From Nanoarchaeota archaeon (GTDB lineage Archaea > EX4484-52 > LFW-46): a stretch of 33,702 nt of DNA. Shown piece after piece: positions 19,707-27,920 of this stretch. The translations under genes were made by a program, and so were the position numbers. The notes beneath the pieces are model-generated. The model was given only the letters and a program-made list of their open reading frames with translations. It was not told the origin of the DNA and searched no databases. The number at the start of each line of letters is the position of its first letter. Positions within the stretch are counted from its first letter, which is position 1. Location: NCBI GenBank assembly GCA_018897155.1, contig JAHILE010000043.1, positions 1-33,702 on the forward strand, in the 5' to 3' direction.

Positions 19707-20376
19707 TAATTTTGAATGATTTTATTATGTTGCTAAATATCCCTTCATACATTCGATAATATTCATCTTGAGATGAATATTTGAAAGTATATGCAGTTCC
19801 GTTGGTGTAAAATACAGCGTATCTCAGTTTCCACTCCGGTATTCCGGCGAGCATATCATATCCATTCATGCCATTTATCGAAATTACGGTTTCATTCAGG
19901 ATTTCCAAGCCCGAAAGCATAGCCTCTTTTTTAAATTCCTCTTTAATATCTTGAGAATTTGCAGCGGATTTTACCATAAATTCAATGTCTACTGAAACGA
20001 GCACCCCTTCTTTAGGCACATCCTTTTTGAACGTTATGATTTTTTTAATGGCTCTATTCGGAAACTCTACGCAATTATACGCTTCATAATATTGCGTTGG
20101 ATCGCATTGTTCAATATCTTTATCCACGCCGATAGAGAATTCCCAATTATCAGGATAATTAAAGCCATAATTAAGTTTGCCGTCATAGACATATCCGTTA
20201 GTTGTCAGCGGCAATGGCGCCGGCTCTGCTGTTAGTGGCGGGTATGCGGATTCTGCGGGCTGTTCAAAAGGTTTTTCAGAGGTCTGTTTTTCCGCGTTTG
20301 GCAAACTAAAGAAAGCGAGCGCTATCACAATCAAAATCACAATTGCCAATAATGTGTTTTTGTTTATATTTTTCAC
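19699..20376 (-). CDS. Membrane-anchored PsbP-like protein, first gene of the RuBisCO operon
   Basis: The 225-aa product begins with an N-terminal hydrophobic helix (LLAIVILIVIALAFFSL) that serves as anchor or signal. A Pro/Ala-rich linker follows, then a domain starting YGFNYPDNWEFSIG. It has the alternating strand pattern and late KYSSQDEYYRMYEGIFSNIIKSF seen in PsbP/DUF1795-type domains. Such proteins face outside the cell, and their role in archaea is unknown. The start is GTG 20376 with GAGTTGAT upstream. It overlaps the regulator gene by 8 bp, so the operon order is PsbP-like, regulator, rbcL and two membrane proteins. Confidence 0.7.
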   Translation of the reverse strand: MKNINKNTLLAIVILIVIALAFFSLPNAEKQTSEKPFEQPAESAYPPLTAEPAPLPLTTNGYVYDGKLNYGFNYPDNWEFSIGVDKDIEQCDPTQYYEAYNCVEFPNRAIKKIITFKKDVPKEGVLVSVDIEFMVKSAANSQDIKEEFKKEAMLSGLEILNETVISINGMNGYDMLAGIPEWKLRYAVFYTNGTAYTFKYSSQDEYYRMYEGIFSNIIKSFKING

Positions 20377-20409
20377 AGTATCAACTCGACAATGCCCTCA
20401 AACATGTCA

Positions 20410-20421
20410 AATATATAAATG
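20410..20421 (-). promoter_or_regulatory. TATA-like box of the RuBisCO operon
   Basis: AAATATATAAAT on the plus strand reads ATTTATATATTT on the minus strand. It is centred about 40 nt before the GTG start at 20376 and is flanked by CATGT half-sites. Confidence 0.45.
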
Positions 20422-20423
20422 TT

Positions 20424-20439
20424 CATGTATATATACATG
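20424..20439. promoter_or_regulatory. Perfect 16-bp palindrome between the RuBisCO operon and htpX
   Basis: CATGTATATATACATG is a perfect palindrome and also a TATA-like sequence for htpX on the plus strand. Further ACATG/CATGT half-sites flank it (ACATGT at 20402-20407). A dimeric regulator bound here would block or bend both divergent promoters. The operon's own winged-helix protein is the obvious candidate. Confidence 0.5.
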
Positions 20440-20509
20440 TTTCTAAGTTGCTCAATTGGGCAACTGTGAAACAGTAGGCACTTTTAGAAATTGCCCGTGC
20501 GTGATTATT

Positions 20510-21466
20510 ATGTGGCTGCAAGTCAAAATGTATTTGATTTTAGGAATGTTCTTCGGGGTAATCTATGCCCTGCTTTCAATGATCGGTGCGTACATGGGCA
20601 TCGGAAGCTTCATGTTTTACGGCATTCTTGCGACAGTTATGATGCTTGTCCAGTACATGATAGGTCCGAAAATCGTTGATTGGTCTATGAAAGTAAAATA
20701 TGTCTCTGAAAAAGAGCATCCCGAACTTCATAGAATGGTGGCCGAACTTGCAAAAAAAGCAAAAATATCGAAACCTAGAATCGGAATATCCCGGGCATCG
20801 ATTCCAAATGCGTTCGCATTTGGCAGATGGGAATCTGATTCAAGAGTATGCGTTACTGAAAAACTATTGGATTTACTGAGTAAAGAAGAGCTTAAAGCGG
20901 TTCTCGGGCATGAAATCGCGCATATAAAAAACCGCGATGTTCTTGCTATAACGCTTATGAGTGTTGTTCCGACAATTGCATGGTACTTTGCGCAAAGCAT
21001 GTTGTTTTCCAGTCTGCGCGACCGTGACCGGGGCGGAAATATTGCAATAGGCGCCGCAGCATTTGGAATATATTTCCTGACAAATCTCCTTGTTCTTTAT
21101 GCATCAAGAATACGAGAATACTATGCGGACAAAGACAGCGTGGCGCTCGGAAACAAGCCGTCAACTCTTGCATCTGCTCTGTATAAGTTAGTTTATGGAA
21201 GCGCAAAGACGCCTAAAAGTTTGCTTAAGGAAACCGAAGGAATGAAAGCATTTTTTGCAAATGATCCTTCGCGCGCAGTCAGCGAATTCAACGACCTTAT
21301 GGCTCTTGATATGGATAAGAGCGGCTCGATAGATGAAGCAGAGCTTGCGGCAATACGCGGCAAGAAAGCGAAGGTATCCGGCATGGACAAGTTCATGGAG
21401 CTTTTAAGCACGCACCCGAATATGGTGAAACGGATTTCCGCGCTGTCAGAATTGCGCGCGCGTTGA
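20510..21466 (+). CDS. htpX: HtpX-like membrane zinc metalloprotease with an EF-hand-like loop
   Basis: The 318-aa M48-family protease has two N-terminal membrane helices, then the zinc motif HEIAH in LGHEIAHIKNRD. Two more hydrophobic segments follow, then REYYADKDSVAL with the third zinc ligand. It degrades misfolded membrane proteins in bacteria and presumably here. Unusually, DMDKSGSIDEAE (nt 21308-21343) inside the C-terminal part matches a 12-residue EF-hand calcium loop (D-x-D-x-S-G-x-I-D-x-x-E). The open frame reaches 20456, but ATG 20510 (MWLQVKMYL) gives the family N-terminus and has GTGAT upstream. Confidence 0.9.
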   Translation: MWLQVKMYLILGMFFGVIYALLSMIGAYMGIGSFMFYGILATVMMLVQYMIGPKIVDWSMKVKYVSEKEHPELHRMVAELAKKAKISKPRIGISRASIPNAFAFGRWESDSRVCVTEKLLDLLSKEELKAVLGHEIAHIKNRDVLAITLMSVVPTIAWYFAQSMLFSSLRDRDRGGNIAIGAAAFGIYFLTNLLVLYASRIREYYADKDSVALGNKPSTLASALYKLVYGSAKTPKSLLKETEGMKAFFANDPSRAVSEFNDLMALDMDKSGSIDEAELAAIRGKKAKVSGMDKFMELLSTHPNMVKRISALSELRAR

Positions 21467-21624
21467 TATATCTATCGGAATTATTCTGGCGCCAGTTCAT
21501 TCAATTTAAAAAGCTTCAAATTTATTGAAAAACTTATTTGAAATCCCCCTTGTCAAACAATTACAATATAAGGATATATGCGGCGCTGTGCAATACATAA
21601 TATTGTCAATTAGGTCTGATTATT

Positions 21625-24354
21625 ATGCTATACATTCACGAAAAGCCTGCACATGCGCTTTCTTCAGATGAAGTCATTAAGCATCTTGAAACAAATAAAA
21701 CTGCAGGGCTTTCCCTACACGAAGCGGAAAAAAGGCTTAAGAAAAACGGCCCAAACGCCCTAAACGGAACCGCGCATATTACTCCGCTGCAGATATTCGC
21801 GAGGCAGTTCAAAAGCGCGATTGTCTGGATTCTTGCATTTGCCGCCGTAATATCATATTATATTGGAGAAGATACAGAAGCTTATGTAATTTCTGCAATT
21901 ATTTTAATTACGTGTTTCATCGGATTCTTTCAGGAATACAAGGCTGAGAACATACTAAAATCCATAAAAAAGCTGACTGCGACGCATGTAAGAATTATGC
22001 GCAGCGGAGAAATGGTTGAGCTATCTTCTGAAAAAGCGGTTGTGGGCGACATAATCTTTCTTGAAAGCGGGGATAAGGTGCCTGCCGATGCGCGAATAAT
22101 GAGCTCAAACAGGCTTTCGGTTGATGAGTCTTCAATAACCGGTGAGTCTATTCCATCAAGAAAAGAAAATTGCGTTCTTAAAGAGGATGCGGCGCTTGCC
22201 GATCGCAAGAATATGCTTTTCATGGGCAGCTACGTTTCAACCGGAAACGCGGTTGCCGTTATTACGCACACCGGGATGAAGACTGAAATGGGAAAAATTG
22301 CAGGCAGCATACCAAGTGAGTGCCAGATAACGCCTTTGCAGGCAAGCATGAATCATTTCGGGAAACGGCTATCTGTTTTTGTGTTATTGATCGGCATTTT
22401 TGTCATTGCCTTTGAGCTTATCAAAGGAAAAGCGCTGTATGATATACTTCTTATTAGCATAGCGATCGCGGTTTCAGGAGTGCCTGAGAGCCTGCCCATA
22501 ATAATATTGATAGGGCTCTCGCATGGGGTCTATGTGATGTCAAAAAAGAATGCGCTTGTAAGAAAAATGGATGCTGTTGAAACTTTGGGCTGCGTCACAG
22601 TTATTTGTTCGGACAAAACAGGCACAATAACAAGAAATGAGATGACTGTTGTAAATATATATTCCAGCGGCTCGTTTATTGATGTTTCAGGCAGGGGCTA
22701 CAAGCCGGAAGGCGAATTCACATCCGGAGGAAAGCGCATTGTTCCAAAAGATAACGCTACGCTCAACCAGATGATTATTGCAGGGCTTATGTGCAACAAC
22801 GCCAAGCTAAGCAAAAAAAGCGGCGCATGGTCTTGCATGGGAGACACTACAGAAGGAAGCCTTATTGCTCTTGCAAAAAAAGCAGGGATTTCTGAAGGGC
22901 TTGTGGATTTTGAGTACACACGCATTGCGGAAATTCCGTTTGATTCTGCAAGAAAGTGCATGAGTACAATTCATCAAAAGAGTGTTGATGTGCAAATATT
23001 CATAAAAGGCGCGCCTGATATGCTGCTTAGAAAGTGCTCGCGCATCGAGAAAAACGGCGCAGTGTCTGCAATGGGCCGCAAGGAAAAAGAAAGCATAATG
23101 GCGGCGCATGAATTATTCTCAAAAAAAGCTTTAAGGGTGCTTGCAATCGCCTACAAGCCGGAAAAATTCAAGAAAAAATTTGATGAGCGCGATGAAAACA
23201 ACCTGATTTTTCTTGGACTCGTCGGCATAGAAGATCCGCCGCGAGAAGGGGTGAAGGAATCGATCGCCGCATGCAGAGCAGCAGGAATAAATGTTGTAAT
23301 GATTACAGGAGACCATGCATCAACAGCAGTTGCGGTTGCAAAAAAAATCGGCCTTATTAATGAAAACGGGCTGGTTATTGAAGGCGCTGAGCTTGACAAG
23401 ATGCCTGATGACGAATTTCAGAAAGTTGTTGAGCGCGTCTGCGTATATGCCCGTGCGACGCCAGAACATAAGCTGAAAATAATTGAAGCATTTGAGAAAT
23501 GCGGACATATTGTTGCAATGACCGGTGACGGCGTCAATGATGCGATTGCTCTGAAAAAGGCGCATGTGGGCGTGAGCATGGGCTTAAAGGGCACTGATGT
23601 TGCAAAAGAGGCTTCAGACATAAGTCTGCTCGACGATAATTTCAATACGCTGGTTTCAGCAATAAAAGAAGGCAGGACAATATATGCCAACCTTCAAAGG
23701 GCTATGCGGTTTGTTTTGTCAGTTACGACGGCTGAGATCGGCGCGATAATTCTGGCGATAATTCTTGATTTTCCGCTTCCTTTGACTGCAATAATGGTGC
23801 TTTTCATAAATCTTGTGACTGACGATCTTCCGGCAATGGGAATGAGCATGGACCGCGCAGAGAGAAATGTGATGCGTGAGCGGCCAAGGCCTGTTGGCGA
23901 GCCCATGATAAACAAGAACGCTCTGAAATCAATACTTCTTGCAGGGTCATTGATGACGCTTGCCACATTTGGCATATTTGCAATATACCACAATTATTAC
24001 GGCGCAGATACCATAAGGAGTCAGACTGCGGCGTTTGCATCGCTTATGGTAATGGAAATAATGTATGCTTATGCCATACGGATGCCTGAAAATGCGAGAA
24101 AATGGAGAGAGATGTTCAAGAATCGGCATTTGAACGCGACAGTTGTGCTTGCATCAGTTGCGGCGCTTTCAGCCATACAAATTCCAGGGCTTCAGCAGAT
24201 TTTTTCCACAACATCGCTGCATGTTTATGAGTGGCTAGTTGTGCTTTTGATAAGCGCAGTCGTCGTCGTCGGAATCGCCAAACTAAATTTCCCGAAAAAG
24301 AAATTGTATGAAAAGGACTTTTCAGTGATTAAAAATAAAGTTGTATTTGGATAA
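21625..24354 (+). CDS. P-type cation ATPase, Ca2+-ATPase-like (P2)
   Basis: The 909-aa pump has the N-terminal cation-ATPase domain (LSSDEVIKHLETNKTAGLS). Actuator loop TGES, phosphorylation motif DKTGT near residue 329, and hinge TGDGVNDAIALKKA are all present. Ten membrane helices are expected. Metal-site residues point to calcium: VPESLP in M4 (Glu), an acidic SVTTAEIG in M5, and NLVTDDLPA in M6, as in the SERCA/PMR1 group (NLVTDGLPA). Mn2+ or other cations remain possible. It follows htpX by about 160 bp on the same strand, with its own TATA-like sequences near 21565-21580. Confidence 0.92.
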   Translation: MLYIHEKPAHALSSDEVIKHLETNKTAGLSLHEAEKRLKKNGPNALNGTAHITPLQIFARQFKSAIVWILAFAAVISYYIGEDTEAYVISAIILITCFIGFFQEYKAENILKSIKKLTATHVRIMRSGEMVELSSEKAVVGDIIFLESGDKVPADARIMSSNRLSVDESSITGESIPSRKENCVLKEDAALADRKNMLFMGSYVSTGNAVAVITHTGMKTEMGKIAGSIPSECQITPLQASMNHFGKRLSVFVLLIGIFVIAFELIKGKALYDILLISIAIAVSGVPESLPIIILIGLSHGVYVMSKKNALVRKMDAVETLGCVTVICSDKTGTITRNEMTVVNIYSSGSFIDVSGRGYKPEGEFTSGGKRIVPKDNATLNQMIIAGLMCNNAKLSKKSGAWSCMGDTTEGSLIALAKKAGISEGLVDFEYTRIAEIPFDSARKCMSTIHQKSVDVQIFIKGAPDMLLRKCSRIEKNGAVSAMGRKEKESIMAAHELFSKKALRVLAIAYKPEKFKKKFDERDENNLIFLGLVGIEDPPREGVKESIAACRAAGINVVMITGDHASTAVAVAKKIGLINENGLVIEGAELDKMPDDEFQKVVERVCVYARATPEHKLKIIEAFEKCGHIVAMTGDGVNDAIALKKAHVGVSMGLKGTDVAKEASDISLLDDNFNTLVSAIKEGRTIYANLQRAMRFVLSVTTAEIGAIILAIILDFPLPLTAIMVLFINLVTDDLPAMGMSMDRAERNVMRERPRPVGEPMINKNALKSILLAGSLMTLATFGIFAIYHNYYGADTIRSQTAAFASLMVMEIMYAYAIRMPENARKWREMFKNRHLNATVVLASVAALSAIQIPGLQQIFSTTSLHVYEWLVVLLISAVVVVGIAKLNFPKKKLYEKDFSVIKNKVVFG

Positions 24355-24371
24355 TGCGCTGCACGCATTCA

Positions 24372-25103
24372 TTACTTATTATTGCAAGCATCATTTGAGA
24401 ATTTACGCACGGCATGTTTTTCAAGCTCTTTGATGGCGTCTTTTGCAATCCAGCAAGACGATTTTGAGTCAATTTTCAAGATATCTTTCGCAGTTTCAAT
24501 CGCTTTTTTATTCAACGCAGCGTTGCGCTTTCCAATCTGGCGCAGCGCCCAGTTCACGGCTTTTTTTACAAAATTGCGCGCATCAGTTGATTCGCGCGCA
24601 ATTATCGGCAGAAATTTCAGAAATGCCGTATCATCGGTCTTTTTATCATGAACCGCAAGCGTTGCCATCAAGACAAACCCCGCGCGCTTGACAAACTCTT
24701 CTTTTTGCGCGCTCCATTCAACTGCTTTTTGCCAAGCGATTTCTTTTTTATCAAAAAGATAACCGCACGTTTGATCGCAAATACCCCACGAATCAAAATC
24801 GTTTACCCAACACTCCATTTGTTTTTCATCAACTAATTTTATCTCATCAATTAAAACCGCCAAACTCCGCGCTTCAAAAATTTCAGAATCCCAAAGTTCC
24901 TGCGCTAGTTTATGGCGATATTCCGCACCATTCTTATTTGTTTTGGCTTCTTTCTTTATTTTTTTGGCAAACTTTTTTAAATACGGCATGCTTATTCCCA
25001 AAACATTTTTTGAGTTAATTCCGAAATGTGCCATTTCTGCGGCATTTTTGGCGTTGTACTGCGATTTCAATGTTTTTAGAATTTTATTGCATTGCGCGCT
25101 CAT
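24372..25103 (-). CDS. DNA alkylation repair protein, AlkD-like glycosylase
   Basis: The 243-aa all-helical HEAT-like-repeat protein shows the AlkD family pattern: GISMPYLKKFAKKI, HKLAQELWDSEIFEARSLAVLID, VNDFDSWGICDQTCGYLF, and KRAGFVLMATLAVHDK. A late NFVKKAVNWALRQIGKRN segment also matches. Family members excise positively charged alkylated purines without base flipping. The frame extends to an ATG at 25115; ATG 25103 (MSAQCNKIL) is about equally likely. It is convergent with the P-type ATPase, with only 17 bp between stops. Confidence 0.9.
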   Translation of the reverse strand: MSAQCNKILKTLKSQYNAKNAAEMAHFGINSKNVLGISMPYLKKFAKKIKKEAKTNKNGAEYRHKLAQELWDSEIFEARSLAVLIDEIKLVDEKQMECWVNDFDSWGICDQTCGYLFDKKEIAWQKAVEWSAQKEEFVKRAGFVLMATLAVHDKKTDDTAFLKFLPIIARESTDARNFVKKAVNWALRQIGKRNAALNKKAIETAKDILKIDSKSSCWIAKDAIKELEKHAVRKFSNDACNNK

Positions 25104-25146
25104 TGTAAAACACACCCAATATGATTTCAGAAAACTTGTGCAGTTC

Positions 25147-25461
25147 CTAAGCCGCTACGCCTTCCTTAATCGCCTGCTCTATGACGCTGTATTTTTTGCG
25201 CTTCATTTCTTCAAACTCTTCGGGAGTGTAGCATAACGCTTCCAAATCATATCGCGACTTCCACAGCGGAAGAATCTTGCTCATTCTTTGCGTGTAGGGT
25301 ATAGTTTTAAACGCACGCGAAACAATTATCATATCAAAATCGCTGTCTTTCAGGTTGTCGCCACGCGCCCTTGAACCGAAAAGTATTACTTTCTCTGCGC
25401 CGAACTGCTTCCTTACATCTGCAGCAAATTTCTTCACATGTCCAGTGATTTTTTTACCCAT
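25147..25461 (-). CDS. MNT-type minimal nucleotidyltransferase (antitoxin-like)
   Basis: The 104-aa protein has the pol-beta-like nucleotidyltransferase signature GSRARGDNLKDSDFD, with the GSxxRG loop and the DxD metal ligands in DFDMIIV. Proteins of this group pair with HEPN proteins as toxin-antitoxin systems, where the MNT protein can inactivate the HEPN partner by nucleotide transfer. It begins 17 bp after the HEPN gene on the same strand. Both catalytic elements appear intact. Confidence 0.87.
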   Translation of the reverse strand: MGKKITGHVKKFAADVRKQFGAEKVILFGSRARGDNLKDSDFDMIIVSRAFKTIPYTQRMSKILPLWKSRYDLEALCYTPEEFEEMKRKKYSVIEQAIKEGVAA

Positions 25462-25478
25462 AATATGACCTCCTTTGC

Positions 25479-25814
25479 CTATCTTAAGTGAGTTTCGGCA
25501 ATCTTTTCTGTATAAAGCTCACTTGGAATTGCTATGCCCGTTGTCGGATACCTTGTAATTATGTAATTCGGAGACAATTCAATAGAAGCAGTAATTATAT
25601 TTGCTGGCGCGTTTAAATCCTTTGCCAACATCAAAAGATTGTGTGTTTTTATGAGCGTCTTTTTCTTTGTCAAATATAGTGTTTTTAATGCCTTTTCGGC
25701 CGCCTGCTGTGATAGAAAAACAGAAACATAATATATTTTGGCTTCAAAATTCTTTTCCGCGCTTTCTAAATCTACTTGTGCCCGTTTCCACCGACTTTCA
25801 ATTTCTTCGCGCAT
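25479..25814 (-). CDS. HEPN-domain protein, partner of MNT
   Basis: The 111-aa helical protein has the HEPN signature FLSQQAAEKALKTLY, then KTHNLLMLAKDL, and RYPTTGIAIPSELYT near the end. Many HEPN proteins are RNases with an Rx4-6H motif. I see KTH here instead of a clear RxxxxH, so RNase activity is uncertain. It precedes the nucleotidyltransferase gene in a two-gene unit, the standard HEPN/MNT order. The pair may be a toxin-antitoxin or defence module, or a nucleotide-binding complex. Confidence 0.82.
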   Translation of the reverse strand: MREEIESRWKRAQVDLESAEKNFEAKIYYVSVFLSQQAAEKALKTLYLTKKKTLIKTHNLLMLAKDLNAPANIITASIELSPNYIITRYPTTGIAIPSELYTEKIAETHLR

Positions 25815-25850
25815 GAGTCTAATTGCTTTTGCAGATATCTATAGTTTGCA

Positions 25851-26519
25851 TCACTCAACCACGCTTCCGCCATGCTTTCCGAAAGCTGCGCGCCATATTT
25901 CTTCTGCGTCGGTGCCGTCGATAAAAATTGTCTTGATTTTCGCGCGAGAAATCGTATCTGCCGCCCTCAAGTCAAAAAGCCCGTACTGCCCGGGAAGCTG
26001 GGCATTTGCCGAAAGAATTTGCTTTAGCTGTACGTAATTCAGAACCGGGAGTTTCTTTGCGTTTTTATTCTCGCGCGGGTTGGAATCATAAACCCCGTCA
26101 ATATTGCTCGCGTTTATCAATAAATCCGCATTTATTTCCTTTGCTGCAAAAGCGGCAACTGCATCAGTTGACTGCCCGGCTTTAAGCCCGCCTGCGACAA
26201 CAACTTTATTTTTAGAAAGTGCGGCTTTAAGCCCTTTTTCATTGTTCGGAACTTCGGCGTATTTTGTGAGTGCGGAGGCGACCAAAGATGCATTGAAATG
26301 CGTGGCTTTTATGCCGATATAATCCTGCATGTCCTGTGTTGCGCCAAGTTCGCGAGCAATCGCCTGGTACTGGCGGCAGACTCTACCGCCTCCGACTATG
26401 ATTACGAGCTTTTCTGTATTTTGCGCGATTTTTTTCAGGACGTCAATGTACTGCTTTACTCCGCTAACCGAGAAGTCTTTCGTAAGAAGCGAACCGCCAA
26501 GAGATATTACTACATTCAT
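25851..26519 (-). CDS. pyrH: UMP kinase (archaeal type)
   Basis: The 222-aa enzyme phosphorylates UMP to UDP with ATP in pyrimidine synthesis. It belongs to the amino-acid-kinase fold. ISLGGSLL is the N-terminal phosphate-binding loop, VIIVGGGRVCRQYQ the GGG loop, and VVAGGLKAGQSTDAVAA the acceptor region. LLINASNIDGVYDSNPRENKNAKKL is diagnostic of the UMP kinase group. The length fits archaeal enzymes of about 220-230 aa. ATG 26519 or the adjacent ATG 26522 may be used. The downstream HEPN gene starts 36 bp away. Confidence 0.93.
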   Translation of the reverse strand: MNVVISLGGSLLTKDFSVSGVKQYIDVLKKIAQNTEKLVIIVGGGRVCRQYQAIARELGATQDMQDYIGIKATHFNASLVASALTKYAEVPNNEKGLKAALSKNKVVVAGGLKAGQSTDAVAAFAAKEINADLLINASNIDGVYDSNPRENKNAKKLPVLNYVQLKQILSANAQLPGQYGLFDLRAADTISRAKIKTIFIDGTDAEEIWRAAFGKHGGSVVE

Positions 26520-26523
26520 CAAA

Positions 26524-27915
26524 TTACCTTTGAAATTTATTTAACGCAAGCTCTTTTATAGTTTCGTATGTCTCGAATTCCGGAGCAAGCGAATCATATT
26601 TCGCGAATTTGCCGAAAGAAAGCCTTTTCGCGCCAGGCGTAAAATCCCCGCCATGAACAGGATACATAAAAATCATATCTTTACTTTGAAAAAAAGCATC
26701 CGCTTTTTTGAGCCAATCCCTTTGCTGCTTTTTATCCAGCATTTGGCTAAAAACATCCATAGGCGAATTATTAGCCCAGCCGAAATCAATAAAAACTAAT
26801 CGCAGTATCTTCCCAAACTTTTCTTCAACTTTAGAATTTATCTTATCCCATCTTTCTTCGTCGAATTTTCCGCTGTATATTTCTTCCGGTGTCGGAGTGA
26901 TCGTGACAAAATCGAGCTTTGGCGCTTGCCGATTGTAATAGATTACCGGATCAGCCCATGTTCCGACATAAATGTTTTTTCCTTTTGATCTTCCGTATTC
27001 ATGAATTGCATCTATGATCTTACCTGCAGCATCATAGGAATCTTTAACAGCTTGATGATTTTCATTATTATTGACCATGGCCTTAAGACTTTCCGCTTGG
27101 ATATAAAGCAAATCGATAAAAATTGCATCTGCGCCTGAATCTATCTGTTTTTTAGCGCGATTTACAAGAAGCTCTTGAAAAGCCGGAATCGTCAGATCCG
27201 GATAATATCCCTCGGCTTTTTGCCAATCATATTTCTCGCCAAGCTTCAACAGATGATTGGTCAGCGCGAAATATTCCTGAAATCCTTCCTTATTCAAAAG
27301 TTTCCCTCTAAGTGACGGATAGTCTTTGCATATATCTTCCGGACATATATAGGTTATATTCCATTTTTGCGGATCAAACGCCATTCCCCAAGTATCATTA
27401 GCATTGATCACAGTGTTTGCTATGGGATCTACTTCAATTCTTCCCAGAGCTTCTGAAGGAATCGCGCCTACAAATATGACTCCTGGCATTTCTTTTTTAA
27501 TCTCAGGTATTGTCTTTCTGAGCTCTTCGTATGAGTAGCCCAATTCTCTGACCAACTCGGGCACATTTTTAGTTGTAGTTTTTGCAAACTCGGCAATACG
27601 ATCAAGCAATTCAGAAGGCATATTATCCGGAGAATCCGGAGCGGGTATTGTCCAAGTATAAAAACCTAAAAAAATTAAATCTGTTTTGGTTTGTTTTAGC
27701 ATTTTGACAGTATTCTTAAGACTCCTGCCGCCGCCGGATTCTCTGTCAGTCACTTTTTCGTACACCGTAGCGACTTTAACCCGAGAAAGATCATTCTGCG
27801 GGCCGGCATATGGTATTTTCGACAAATCTATTTGTTCCAATTCATTTTTTGGAGCGATCAGCAATATCGCAATAACCAATACGACTCCTAATAAAAGCAA
27901 GATTTTTTTGTTCAT
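26524..27915 (-). CDS. Anchored TIM-barrel protein A, probable glycoside hydrolase
   Basis: The 463-aa protein starts with an MNKKILLLLGVVLVIAILLIA membrane anchor or signal. A domain with the strand-helix rhythm of a TIM barrel follows, including KTDLIFLGFYTWTIP, GVIFVGAIP, GADAIFIDLLYIQ, KNIYVGTWADP and LRLVFIDFGW. Aspartates at strand ends (IFIDLL, VFIDFG) are candidate catalytic residues. I do not recognise the exact family. It is a paralogue of the protein at 31625-32983 and sits among GH13-type genes, so an extracellular glycan role is likely. The frame reaches a GTG at 27924 overlapping the upstream stop; ATG 27915 gives the MNKKIL start shared by all cluster members. Confidence 0.75.
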   Translation of the reverse strand: MNKKILLLLGVVLVIAILLIAPKNELEQIDLSKIPYAGPQNDLSRVKVATVYEKVTDRESGGGRSLKNTVKMLKQTKTDLIFLGFYTWTIPAPDSPDNMPSELLDRIAEFAKTTTKNVPELVRELGYSYEELRKTIPEIKKEMPGVIFVGAIPSEALGRIEVDPIANTVINANDTWGMAFDPQKWNITYICPEDICKDYPSLRGKLLNKEGFQEYFALTNHLLKLGEKYDWQKAEGYYPDLTIPAFQELLVNRAKKQIDSGADAIFIDLLYIQAESLKAMVNNNENHQAVKDSYDAAGKIIDAIHEYGRSKGKNIYVGTWADPVIYYNRQAPKLDFVTITPTPEEIYSGKFDEERWDKINSKVEEKFGKILRLVFIDFGWANNSPMDVFSQMLDKKQQRDWLKKADAFFQSKDMIFMYPVHGGDFTPGAKRLSFGKFAKYDSLAPEFETYETIKELALNKFQR

Positions 27916-27920
27916 AAACT

